From assembly GCF_022539665.2 (NCBI RefSeq), contig NC_081340.1:3968001-4032000 (forward strand): 64,000 nucleotides of DNA, given 5' to 3'. The notes beneath the pieces were generated by a model. It saw only the letters and a program-made list of their open reading frames with translations. It was not told the DNA's origin and did no database searches. Both the position numbers and the translations under genes were made by a program. Shown here piece after piece: positions 50,553 through 61,899 of the stretch. Origin of the DNA: Daphnia carinata (Eukaryota > Arthropoda > Branchiopoda > Diplostraca > Daphniidae). Position 1 is the stretch's first letter, and the number at the start of each line of letters is the position of its first letter.

Positions 50553-51579
50553 AGTGAAAGAGGCACATCAGTTCAGCCTAAGCGCATCCGATTAGATTCC
50601 GCAAATTAAATCTGTCCTTTTACTCTCGCTCTCTCGATTTTCGAACCTTTCGCTCGTGTTTCCGAGAACCCCTTCCCTCCGACCGTCTTTTAATGGGCGA
50701 CTACATAAGTATGTGTGTGTTGTGTGCCAATTTTGTCTCTTATTTCCTTCGAGATTGATTCTAACCATTTCATGGCGTAGCTTGACATGATTTTTTTTTT
50801 TCCGTTTTTCTAACTCGAAAGAAGTAGGGAGACGTGGCACAGAGATTGATATAGCGAATATCTGTTCACCATAGGCCCTACATTTATACTATTTTGACAG
50901 GCTAAGAAGCGTTGTAAAAAAGGAAAAAAACCGGAAAAATACTAGCAAATGGGGCGGGTGTTTGCTCAAAAAAGAAGTAGCACACTTTTAACAAGGTTTA
51001 AGCAAACATCTTTTTGCGCGCCAGCAGTGCTTGGTATTGCGTATCGTGTTTGCCAATTTTTTTCCCCTCAGCATTAGACACCCAGCTTTTATGGGTTTAT
51101 AAGGCACGCTATATAGTTGTCCTACTGAATCGAGACGTAAGGTTCACTAATAGAAAAAAAGAAGGTTGATATGTTGATTGTCCTTTGACGTGTGCGTGTT
51201 TTTAAGTGCCCAGGTCCGACCTTCTGCCCCTATTCGACCACACACCGACACAATTAAATAATTGTACACAAGATCCATTTCCTCTTCAGTGTTCAAATTT
51301 TTCGACTGTGTATCAACGTTTGCTGTTTGCCCAGATGCTACTCGTTTATATCCCTCTGATGTTGAAACCTTAAAAACATTTCAAAGAAGTAAAAAAAAAA
51401 GTAGTTAACGTGTTTGTATCTACTATTATTCCAATTGGTATATACACATGTTCATGGTTCAATGTGCTCCAATTCGTTTTGCTCGTTATGTGTTATCCAA
51501 GTTGTCAAAGCATAATTGTTATATTTCGTTTGTAAAAATACGATTTGCAACCGCGAACTTCATTTCTTCCCCATCAAAT
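50553..51579. other. tail-to-tail spacer between SHOC2 and YJU2B
   Basis: Presumed SHOC2 3' UTR, pyrimidine-rich in its first part. No coding exon seen. An AATAAA on the minus strand overlaps the YJU2B stop codon (51584-51579). Confidence 0.5.
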
Positions 51580-53159
51580 TTATTGAGAATCTTCGTCACT
51601 GCTACTGGAAGTATAGTTGCAGAGACTGACTAACTTTGATGGACCAGCCTTAGCTGATGAAGAGGTGCTGGATACATCCTCCGAATCCCGCGTATCTTTC
51701 GGCTTTAAACAAACACCAAGATCATGGCGTGTTAAAGCAGAACTAGAGCTCTTGGCCCGTGGATCTTTAACGAAAGGGTTCGGCATTACACTTCGCCTGG
51801 AGGTGCTTTCTGCTGTATCTGGCGAACTGAATAGCGGTCTTGAGTCGATAGTTTGACGGACGTCCTGTTGCCTTTCTTCTGGAGCTATTCATGAGGTATT
51901 TGTTTGTAATTAATAAGAGTAACCTTATAGGGAAAGACTAAACGGAAATCAATTTACTTTGTGTTGGATTCAGACGTAATAAGGAGGCAATTTTTTTGTC
52001 ATCTTCCGATTGTGGAAGGAGCTTGATATCCAAAGAAGCTTTTGACAGCAGAGCAGCATCTATTGCAGCTTTCGCTTTCAGGTCCTTCTTTGCTGCCTAA
52101 CAGAAATAAATACGATAATGACACAACATGACCGAGGTGAGACTTTTCCGTAACATTTCTAATAGCTGCTAATATATATAAAATTCCAGTTACTCTGAAT
52201 TGATCTCGCAGAATGCGATTAGTCCTATAGTCATCTTTCCACCTTTCTCTGTGATCTTGCAATCGGTCGATGACTGGTGCCGCAGTCTTGGATTTCAAAG
52301 CGTCTTTCTCGCCATGTTCAAGTTTAAACATTGCGTCTGTAGCCAATTTTTGGCTAGTACTTTTTTCTTCAGGAACAACCTAAATTGAGTTGGTAATATT
52401 AATTAATACTCTTACGTAAATTTGTATAAGCTTACTTGTTCATTGTCCAAGGGATCCCACCTTCTTTCTTGTCTTCTTGCCCCTGAGACAATTACATAGT
52501 CTAAATTCTAGACAACATAATGAACACTGTTACTATAACCTATAACCTTTAGAAATCTATGTCCTAATAATTACCCCTGGGTCTGTTTTCATGACAATGT
52601 AGTTCGGGCAAAGATGGCATTTAAAACGAAATTGGTAGATCGGGGTTGAATAATACATTCCCACTTTTGTCTTTTCAGCATTATACCTAGAAATTTATCA
52701 ATAATTATCCAAAAACATAAGAAAACTTAAGTATTTGTACCTTACACCCATTCCAATAGGAATGGATTTATCGGGACAACCTTCACACCAGATATTATAT
52801 GGCATTTCAAATCTGATGATGAGAATGCCAAGGTGGAGCTTGTTTGCCCTTTCTCGTAATGCATGAGTGCCATGATATCTATATTCCATTAAACATTCAT
52901 AGGTTATGTTATAGAACTACAATTATCATAATTTACTTATTAATGGATCCCATTTCTGGCCTCCAATCGGGTGGATAATATTTATTGACGCCTTTTCGCT
53001 CACCCTGGGAACGAAAAGAACATAAGATGTTAATGTTTCTATTCTATAAAGCTAACAGTTAACAATGACAATAAGAGTGTTATTTCAAGTTCCATAGCTT
53101 ACGGCATTACATTTTTGCTAAGGGAATATCAAAGAAATTTCAATTAAAGTATTTACCAT
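51580..53159 (-). CDS. YJU2B: YJU2B/CCDC130, CWC16-family splicing factor
   Basis: CWC16-family proteins associate with the spliceosome around the first catalytic step. Exons (minus): 53159-53157, 53004-52937, 52878-52741, 52686-52575, 52507-52436, 52379-52194, 52096-51958, 51884-51580; in phase, 340 residues. The first coding exon is only the ATG. The protein then starts GERKGVNKYYPPDWRPEMGS, nearly the same as human CCDC130. Two CxxC pairs (NIWCEGC and FKCHLC) form the zinc site, followed by NLDYVIVSGARRQERRWDPL, ATDAMFKLEHGEKD and a Ser-rich tail ending SSSSDEDSQ. The paralogue YJU2/CCDC94 lacks the GERKGVNKYYPPD start, so YJU2B is preferred. Confidence 0.92.
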
Positions 53160-53621
53160 TTTTTATGTGTTAATGCAATTTCACTTCAACCGTACAAAAT
53201 AACAAGTCTGGCATACGTTGTGTCTCGCAACTAAATAAACAACAAACGACCTTTCATGAACCAAAGTGGCTAAAATGCAAAATGGAAGCTACGGAATTCT
53301 TTCCAGCGGATTGCATTGTCATTATGTGACCCGCACTTAGTAATTTCCTATCAATTCGTTATCTTAACTTTATTACTTTTTATTTTATTTCGAAATTTTT
53401 AAAAATATTTATATGGGAATATTATTATTAAAGCTCTAAAACTACGCCGGGAAAAAAAATCATTTTTCTTTTTCAATCACCCATTTAAAAGTTAGAAACC
53501 TCTGGATAGATTATCTCGTGACGGGAAACTGAATAGACCGAAGTTGTTTTCCGCTACTAGTTCATTTGAAAACACTTCAAAACTACATAAAATTAATTTA
53601 AAACAACAATTGATGCAAATG

Positions 53622-53627
53622 TTTATT
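53622..53627 (-). promoter_or_regulatory. polyadenylation signal AATAAA of RPAP3
   Basis: TTTATT on the plus strand; about 50 bases past the RPAP3 stop at 53678. It supports ending RPAP3 there rather than splicing on. Confidence 0.6.
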
Positions 53628-53677
53628 CGTGTATTTCCTTAAACATTTCACCTTCAAATAGAAAGTAAGCAGAATAC

Positions 53678-55515
53678 TTACGAGAGCTTTTGCAACACCG
53701 AATTCCGTTCTTCTTCTGTACCTTCACCATTCGTCTTGATGTAGGCAAGAAGAAAATCTAAATCTAAAAGGTAGAAAGACGTACATATTTAATATAAATT
53801 TCGTTTTACACATAATTGATTAGAATTTGATTTCACTTCCATAAGCAATAGAAGTAAGCAATCCTCAAAGGTGAAAAAAGAAATCACCTGATTTTTGATC
53901 TGACGATAGAAATAAGGTGACCGCACTAATTCGCTTGACTCGAGATAAGCCGGTCAACCAAGGAAGCATGGGTTCCTTTCTTTCTGCAAATTCTATTTTC
54001 CAGATATTGAGGATCCCGCCAAGAATGTCAGTTTCAAGGGATTCTCGGAAAATATCGGGAAGTTTTGCGGGGATTATTTGCTAATACAGAACAATAGCTA
54101 TTTTAGTAGCCAGACAAATCATATTACTTAAATTAAAACAACCTTAAGATACTTGTACTGTAAACTGGGATTTTTCTCGAGCTTCGTCCAATCTTGGTAG
54201 AATTGGATGCAATTTTTTGGAACTGGTGGAACCGTGTCAAGGTAGGCGCGCAATGTAGTTTCGTTTTTCACTCCAGTGTTATTAGTCCGAGGGTATTGAT
54301 TAATAATTTTCTCGATTCCCAAACATTCTTGTTTTGTGTCGTTTACTGGTACTATTGGAATTTTCAATGTAGGCTCGTTTTTGTCTTCATTCAATACCGG
54401 AACAAACTCATTAAGAACGGTGAGCGACGGATGGCGAAGTGACAGATCAACTAGCTCTATAGTTTTTTCCTTTACTTCACTTTCTACAGCTCTAGCCGAT
54501 TTAGTTTTAGTAGCCACGAATTGGTCAAAGCTTACTCTTTTCTTGCTGGTGCCGTCTTTGCTATGTTCTGCCACGATAGATTTAGGTGATTCTTTTTCGG
54601 TTAGCTTCGACAGGCGCTCAAATTCTTGCAGAGCTGCTTTGTTATGTGGTTCTATATCTAACACTTTTTGGAAATCACTTAGTGCTAGTTCCATCTTTCC
54701 TGTATTAGCCCGTGCGGTACCACGGCGATGATAGGCTTTAACAAAAGTTGGATCAAGATTCAAGGATGTGTTACAATCTCCTTCTGCTTCAGTAAATCTT
54801 TTATACAAAAAGAAAAAATATATAGATAATGCATATGACATAAGTAGATCTACAATATCTGGCAATGTTTACCCACCGATTGACTTTAATCAAAGCAATT
54901 GCCCGATTTGCAGGAAGGATAGCATCTAAAGGAGAAAGTTCCATGGCTCTTGAATAGTACTCTATTGCTTTATGATATTTTCCTTCTTTGAAACATTCAT
55001 TTCCCTGAGAAAAAGCTGTGTTAGTAAAATAAAAAATTTTAAAATTAATTGGTAAAAATAACCTTATTTTTTTCAAGTGCAGCCTTTTGTTTTTTCTGGT
55101 GGTCTGTCATCATATTGGAATCTGGAACATCTGGACTGCTTGAAGAAATAGTTTCATTTGATGCAGAAAGTGTCTTCTTGTTACGGATAGAAAATTCCTG
55201 CTGAATGATATCATGGTAAAATTATCTTTATTCTAATTAATCTTTCAAAGGCCAATAGAAACACAAAATGCAATTGAGCCTGCTTAACATAACGTTCAAC
55301 ACTTTACGTTACAAACTACGTTAAGAATTCGTCGTAAGGTAAAAAATCATGTATTTTACCTGATCTCCAGTCATCAGAGATTTCGGTGCTTTTTTAAGCA
55401 TTTCATCTTTACATTTGATTTCTTTTTCCCATCCATACAAATCTTTCAAGTAACTTTGATAATCTTCAGCATTTTCTCTCACTTCTCGTTGAAGTTCTGC
55501 TGCTTTGGCGGTCAT
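53678..55515 (-). CDS. RPAP3: RNA polymerase II-associated protein 3 (RPAP3), R2TP co-chaperone
   Basis: RPAP3 bridges HSP90/HSP70 to the RUVBL1/2-PIH1D1 (R2TP) complex that assembles RNA polymerases, snoRNPs and PIKKs. Exons (minus): 55515-55360, 55197-55063, 55004-54877, 54797-54143, 54080-53888, 53763-53678; in phase, 450 residues. The N-terminus (AKAAELQREVRENAEDYQSY) matches the family's start. One block of three TPRs lies at about 97-200 (KGNECFKEGKYHKAIEYYSR, PANRAIALIKVNR, AYHRRGTARANTGK). The C-terminal RPAP3_C helical domain spans about 320-445 (FYQDWTKLEKNPSLQYKYLK onward). Human RPAP3 (665 aa) has two TPR blocks, so this is a one-block form. The start at 55515 was chosen by homology; the exon runs open further upstream to an acceptor near 55553. 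Confidence 0.88.
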
Positions 55516-56152
55516 TGTTTGTTCACGTTCCCAAATTTTTTTTGAACGTAACTGCAGCAGACAAACAACGTTTCCACGGTTACCAAACAACCTCTAATAC
55601 CACATAGAAAAGCATGCAGACCCAGCTGATGTAAACATACAACCAGTCATGGAGGGGAGGCGTGCATCCCCTCTATGAATCTGAATCTGATACAAATAAG
55701 CATTGAACTCGTATCGTAAACGTTTTGATTTGCTCGATCACAATTTGAAATAGTTTTCTACTGGAAAATAAATGAATACGTTTTCCCAGCATTAGCAAAC
55801 CCAAAGTACGATATTTAAAAATTGAACATCGCGAACCTACCTTTTAGTACTAACCTTCGACTGTTGCCTGATTAGCAGATAAATACATATTTATTTGCTT
55901 TTAAATTTGTCGTGTTGTGATATCTCATGTTAAGATTATTCTACTCTTGCCGGAAAAAAATTATTTATTTAGCATCTGCAGCACCCAAAATAACAAAACA
56001 AACAAACAAGATATTGTTTTACGATAAGGCATTATGATAGAAGCTCTAGCATTGCAAGTACGAGTGTTTTCGCACGTAAACGAAAATTCTTTGTTCTGTG
56101 CAACTGTGCCAACGTTTGACTTGGGTTCGCAGGATTCTCTGCATTTGAAAGA
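55516..56152. promoter_or_regulatory. divergent spacer, presumed promoters of RPAP3 and polyamine oxidase
   Basis: About 640 bp between start codons of genes transcribed away from each other. An acceptor-like CTGCTGCAG at about 55554 and CGCAG at about 56132 suggest short 5' UTR introns on both sides. No TATA element or other motif was confidently identified. Confidence 0.4.
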
Positions 56153-57995
56153 ATGAAGCAGGTAATTATTGTTGGTGCTGGAGTCTCTGGGTTGGCTGCT
56201 GCTTCAAGGCTTATTCATAATGGCTTAAGCCCTTCGAGTGTTACAATACTAGAAGCTCAGAATCATATTGGTGGAAGAGTCCACACCATTGTGACCAATG
56301 AAGGTAGCTTAAATGTTTTTTTCTAGCAATAATCTTGATTTTGAGTAACTATTTTATTTGTCTGATTATTAAGGAATTCCATTGGAGTTGGGGTATTGTA
56401 TATCACTGTCATGACCTATGATTATGGTTAAACAATAAACCTGTTTTTCCAAGGGCCCAATGGGTACATGGCCAAGAAGGAAATGTTGTATTTGAAATGG
56501 GTAAAGCAGCTCAGGAGCTAAATACTGATATTCAGACTTTAGAATCCAGTGGTTTTGCTGATAATGTAGTCTTTGGTTTTGAAGACTACAAAATAGATAA
56601 AGAACAAGTAAGGGAACTTATGCAGGTGATAGAATCCCTAAAAGACACTTCCAAAAGTGATCTGTCTAAATGGAACAAATCCTTGGGAGAGTATTATGAA
56701 GAAAGGTAAGCCTTCCTATGTTTTAAATCACTCTGTGATTTATTATCTTGATCATTGTTCAAATTGGTTAATTCCTTATAATATCTTTGTGAATTCTTTT
56801 TACCTTTGCTTTTAGATTTAAGGAATTTCTCGATGGAGGTTCGCTCTCTAAGTTGGACCGTTCGATAGCGCGAGCCTTTTTTGAGTGGTACCATCTGATG
56901 GAAAATGTGATAGATGGATCAGATAACTGGGAAGAAACGTGTGGGTCGGGGCACTTACATTACCAAGAATGTCCAGGAGATCCTTTAGTCACATGGAAAC
57001 GAGGATATAGCACCCTTTTCAATATCCTAATGGTAAAAGTCTTGTAGTGGTGGTTAGGTATTATAACCTAATAATTTTTCTTATTATGTGCCGTTCTAGA
57101 AAAATTTACCATGTTGTCACAACGGTCTTCAAATGCCCCTTTCAGATCGTATTTTGCTCAATAAGGCAGTAGATACCATTGACTGGGATCCTGTCTGCGA
57201 TACTGCGGAAGGCGAAAAAAAAATTGAAATTACCTGTACAGACGGAACACTGTATGTGGCCGATTTCGTTATAATCACTAGTTCTCTTGGATTCCTGAAG
57301 TCGAACTTTGATAGCTTGTTTGTTCCTTCTTTGCCGCCCTTCAAAAAGCGAGCTATTCAGGTAACACTATTGTGGTCTCCTTTTCGCATACCACCTAAGT
57401 TTCATGATTCCGTTAGGGTCTTGGCTTTGGAACAGTTGACAAAATTTTTATCAAGTTTAAGAACCCTTGGTGGAGTTCCGATTGGGGAGGAGTATCCTTG
57501 TTGCGGCAACATCCCGAAGGAGTAAAAAGCAATGCTTCTCGTAGTCAATGGTCAGACCATATTCTCGGGTTTTACACAGTGCGCCTTCATCCGAACATAC
57601 TCATTGCATGGGTTACTGGGAAAGCGGCACGTGAAGCCGAGAAATTATCCGAAAATGAAATTCTGGAAGTCTGTTCTACGCTTTTAAAAAAATACGTAGG
57701 GGCAGATTTTGCCTATACAGAACCCATAGGATTGATCCGTTCAACGTGGTTTAGCAATCCTTTCACCCTGGGATCGTACAGTTACCGATCCATGAAGTCA
57801 AAAGAGATGAACGTGTGGGCATCTGATCTTGCTCAGCCGGTCTATGATTCCAGTGGCTATCCTCGGCTCTTTTTCGCTGGCGAGGCAACGCACGATTTTT
57901 TCTACAGCACAGTACATGGTGCGGTAGAGACTGGATGGAGAGAGGCGGATCGTATAGCTAAATATTGTAACGGGTTTCAAAATGCAAAACTCTAA
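56153..57995 (+). CDS. PAOX: FAD-dependent polyamine oxidase, probably peroxisomal N1-acetylpolyamine oxidase
   Basis: Oxidises (acetyl)spermine/spermidine back toward putrescine with release of H2O2. Exons: 56153-56303, 56374-56392 (19-bp micro-exon), 56454-56705, 56816-57032, 57100-57360, 57417-57995; in phase, 492 residues. FAD-binding Rossmann motif VIIVGAGVSGLAAASRL at residues 4-20, then LEAQNHIGGRVHT, the family stretch LELGAQWVHGQEGN formed across the micro-exon, and the C-terminal FAD contact LFFAGEATHDFFYSTVHGA. The last three residues are AKL, a standard peroxisomal PTS1 form, which favours PAOX over cytosolic spermine oxidase (SMOX). Substrate preference cannot be read from the sequence alone. 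The start ATG follows an acceptor-like CGCAG, so a 5' UTR exon is likely. Confidence 0.9.
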
Positions 57996-58896
57996 CGTAA
58001 GTCTTGTCCTTTTCGTCAAGAATGTTTGCTAAGGTAGATAACTGAATTAGAATGTTAGCTGATTGTTAAAATTTCTTTACAGTTTAATTTTGAAACTATC
58101 TTTGGTTTGTAGGAACTGTGTCTCACGAAACGAGACATTCTGATTAGTAGCACGTATTTCACTTACGAATGTATTCATTCTGGTGTGCTGGCATGGATGT
58201 GTCCCTAAAGAGTTTACTCTAGTAAACGAAATTTCAAAATCACCTGTAATTTCGTTTTCCTTGTCAGCATAATAATTACTTTTTGCCCTTTCGTTTTAAT
58301 TATAAATTTAATTAACTAATCTAGATTCGTTGGAGATAGCTGGTGCTTTCGAGAGGAGAAAACACATGTCTAACAAGATTCACGAGTTTAACGGGGGTCT
58401 GTCTCCTCGTCGAAAAAGTGCAACTTTTTTAATAGAATACAAGGGGCATACAGGCTACTGCTGCGAAACGAGATCTCCTTTGTAGTCGGTTATTGTGAGA
58501 AATTTTTTTTAGTTTCGTGTATCGTGAATTCGGGAGCGCACAATGCCTAATGTTTATCACCTTATTCAAAATCTGACAAGGTCGCCGTATTCAGAGGTTG
58601 TTGAGAAAAGCAGTCTGCTAACATCTACACACCATTTTCTGAAGATTCTGAAGATTCAAGATCGTTTTTGGGTTGGAAAGTGAGGGAGCAGGGCGAAGGA
58701 GTGTTCTCTTTGTTGCCTTCGTTATTATACATGTAATGCAGGTATAGTTTCACCGCTTCTTAATAGGTTTAAATGGATACGTATTTTTATGACAGCAAGG
58801 TGATGGTGAAATTTATATCATCGCTTCTTTACAGCACCAACTACGTCAGCGAGATTTACCGATTACTATGCGTTAACACGAAGAGTACGATCTTAG
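57996..58896. other. spacer between polyamine oxidase and WRAP73
   Basis: Presumed polyamine oxidase 3' UTR and WRAP73 promoter/5' UTR. No coding exon, RNA gene or repeat recognised. Confidence 0.5.
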
Positions 58897-60553
58897 ATGG
58901 AGTGCTATTCGTTTAGACTGTCAAATGGACTTTTCTCATTCTCACCAAATGGGCTATTTGCTGCTATCTGCAATCAACAAAGACTTGCTGTGTACCTGGT
59001 TTCTGATTTCAGGCAAATTCGGGTGATCCAATGCTCAGAAATAGTTGAGGTAGGCTTAATTTAGTGTGCCACTGCATAAGGTATCTGGTTACTAAAACAA
59101 TTGAAGTGAAGTATATAGAATGGAGTACCGATTCAGAGCTTTTATTAAGTGCCTACCTTAAGAAGGGGAAACTAGATGTATGGTCTATAGTTCAACCGGA
59201 ATGGAAATGCAAAATATCCACTGGTAGTCTTGGACTAATAGCAGCACAGTTTGCTCCTTCTTCTCGCCATGTCTTAACAACTGCAAATCTTCATGTACTT
59301 TACACTTCCATAAGTTAATTTATTTTTTGTGTGATAATTTTTTTTTATGTTCGTAGCTCAGAATAACCATATGGTCCCTTACTGACCAGAATGTGTGCCA
59401 CATAAATTTGCCAAAGCAAGCCAATCCTGGCATAGATTTTAGTGTTGCAGGTCTTTACATGGCTGTAGTGGAAAGAAGAATGGCACAAGACTGTGTTGCT
59501 ATTTATACATGTGACACTTGGGCCCAAGTAACTGTAGGTGTATTTTTTGTTAATTTTCATATTTGTCATTCTCTGTACAACAACATTTTTAGCTAATAGG
59601 TGGTGAAGCCATTGACATTGGTGGTGTGAAGTGGTCTCCAGATGGTACGAAAATAGCTATTTGGGACGGAAGTCATCCGGGGAAACTTGGAATTTATTTA
59701 ATCAGCGGTTCAAAACTAGCCGACTTGACAGATGTTTTCGGCATTCACAGCATTGAATGGTCTCCCACTGCGCAAATTCTTGCAGTTGCTGCTGTCGGTT
59801 GTAAAGTAGAAACTTCTTTCCCTTTATATTTTGTCACTATATTTAGTAAGAAATTTTGTTGTTTATGTCTAAATGTAGGTGAAGCTTATCAATCACCTGT
59901 CGTGGAATGCGATTTCTACCTTAAATCATCCTGACAAGATTCGGGATAGCACGTGCATTGTTTACTGCGAGGTTGAAGATAAACTGAAATGTGAGCACAA
60001 GATGGAATCGAATTTTAATTGATGATTTGTCCTAACAAAACTAATGGTCTTCCTGTTGATTCAGATCAATTGAGAAACGAACGTCCTTTTGCACTGCCTG
60101 GTGGATCATCCATAGGACAACTTCTCATGACTTTCAGTGTAGACGCTCGCTACTTGGCCGTCCAAGATCAGCAACGTCCACGTGTGCTATGGGTTTGGGA
60201 ACTGCCATTTTTCACGCTGAAAAGCGTTTTGGTACATTGCTCAGCTATTAAATGTGAGTATTTTATTGTTGTTTGAGTATATCTGAGTTCTAAAACGTAC
60301 TTTGAATAACGTTACAGGCTTTAAGTGGTCCAATACTGATCCACGATTGGCCATTGTCTGTGGAACTGGTAATCTTTACGCTTGGACACCTAGGGGTTGT
60401 GCTGTTACGGATCTACGGTCTGCAGGCATTAACATTGCATCTTTGAAGGCAGACCGGGCAGAATGGGACATTAGTGGTGAACATTTGATGATTTCGGGTA
60501 AGGATACAGGTAGCGTGTGTCAAGTGAAATTCTTATTAACAGAAAGTATTTAA
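58897..60553 (+). CDS. WRAP73: WRAP73 (WDR8), WD-repeat centrosomal protein
   Basis: WRAP73 localises to centrosomes and spindle poles with SSX2IP and acts in spindle anchoring and ciliogenesis. Exons: 58897-59049, about 59106-59294, 59357-59533, 59593-59805, 59879-59990, 60065-60253, 60318-60553; about 422 residues (human 460). Family stretches: FSPNGLFAAICNQQRLAVYL, YIEWSTDSELLL, VQPEWKCKISTGSLGLIAAQ, LRITIWSLTDQNVCHI, GGVKWSPDGTKIAIWD, LLMTFSVDARYLAVQDQQRP and FKWSNTDPRLAIVCGTGNLY. The first junction is unresolved: the clear donor at 59050 is phase 0, but the only nearby AG (59105-59106) gives a one-base frame mismatch. All other junctions fit. The C-terminus is shorter than in human. Confidence 0.88.
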
Positions 60554-60649
60554 CCAGATAAAGCATATCTTGTATAATTTCATACAAATATATATATATG
60601 GCACCAGGACTGAGAGCAATTATGTTATAGCAAAACATGTTATGGCAAA

Positions 60650-61899
60650 TTAAGTGTTAGCATCTGGAATTTGACTGTTGCAATTCCCGTGATACAGACT
60701 GATAAAACCTTTACATTCATAAAACAGATCAAATATATCGTCGTAGCCTTTCGACTTCCACCACTGGCACAGTTGTCGGTTCCAATTACAGGGAAGTGTA
60801 TAAAACAAATGAGGATACTCTAAGGCAACAAGTGTATAGAAGTCTTGATCTCCCAGATGACCCTTGAAACTGTACTTCTCTGTGAAATTGCCAAGGGATG
60901 AATTGGTAAGAAGTGATTGATATAGAGTAGATTGCCTCATCTTATCTAGTTTCATCAATACCACCCCACTATTGTAGCCTGGGAAGCCTTTCCCTTTAGG
61001 TTCTCCTAGCAATGAAGTTTTGTGTTGATTGCGATAAACATACAGTATGTGACGGTATACAGGTGACAATTCAGGGGCCAACCCAAGCAGTTGTTGGTCA
61101 TCAAAATATTCAAATTGCTGGTTTAGTTTCTCAACACTGTCCCGGAACTCAGTATCTACATCAACAAATATTAACTGAGCTACATTTGAAGGGATCAAAT
61201 CAGGTAATCGAACAGAAGCATAGAATAGTGCTTGGTTGTAGTAGGTTCCAGGTTTAGCACTAAAATATTGTTGAAGGACTTCAATAGTGGTGATAAATTG
61301 TTGGGCAAATGTATCAACAAAGTAAGCTGACGCCTAAAAAAGAAATAGGGAATATTTACATGTTTTACCCTAAAATTGATGTTAAGGTGAGTTCCTACTT
61401 GGATATTTATTTTTGTCTTCTTTGACTCATGATGGATGATTTCTTTGGCTATTTCCCAGCTAGATGGATCAGTCACCAAATGAAAATGTAAAGCAATGTT
61501 GTTTGAGCAATGCTTGAAAAGCGATCGAGTCATTTTTTTGAAATTCCATTTCAATGCAGCTTTCTGACCAACATTACAAAAAATCACGGCAAGATGAATG
61601 GTTTCCGTCATAGAAAAATTGGCATGCTTGGTGTTGGCACTGTGATAAGAATAAACAAACGAAGTGTTATTTTGGTATTCCACTTCGCCATGTTGAACAG
61701 ATGCTGAGGGCGTGACATTCAGGAAGGCACCTGTCAACACTGAGACGTCCTCACTTGCGCGCAAATTTCGCAGATTAGAGCCCAACAAATGGGGCCCAAA
61801 TCGGCGACTCACATTTTCTTCTATTTCACTATAGTATAGGCAAACTAACAATGAGCATGTAACGAGAAGGAAGAGAAAAAGATGAATTGATTTGGGCAT
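60650..61899 (-). CDS. XXYLT1: xyloside xylosyltransferase 1 (GT8 family)
   Basis: ER enzyme that adds the terminal alpha-1,3-xylose to Xyl-Glc-O on EGF repeats of Notch and similar proteins. Exons (minus): 61899-61399 and 61333-60650; in phase, 394 residues (human 393). A type II membrane anchor at residues 5-23 (IHLFLFLLVTCSLLVCLYYS) is followed by a stem. The DxD metal/UDP-xylose motif is FVDVD at about 225-227, then GLAPELSPVYRH, GYNSGVVLMKLDKMRQS, YSFKGHLGDQDFYTLV, CNWNRQLCQWW and YHGNCNSQIPD, which distinguish XXYLT1 from GXYLT. It converges with WRAP73: 96 bp separate the stop codons. Confidence 0.93.

Noticed and set aside
53500-53680. Continuation of RPAP3 through CTCTC|GTAAGT to an acceptor near 53583
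   Set aside because: The in-frame TAA lies where the family ends, an AATAAA follows 50 bases later, and the added 28 residues resemble nothing in the family.
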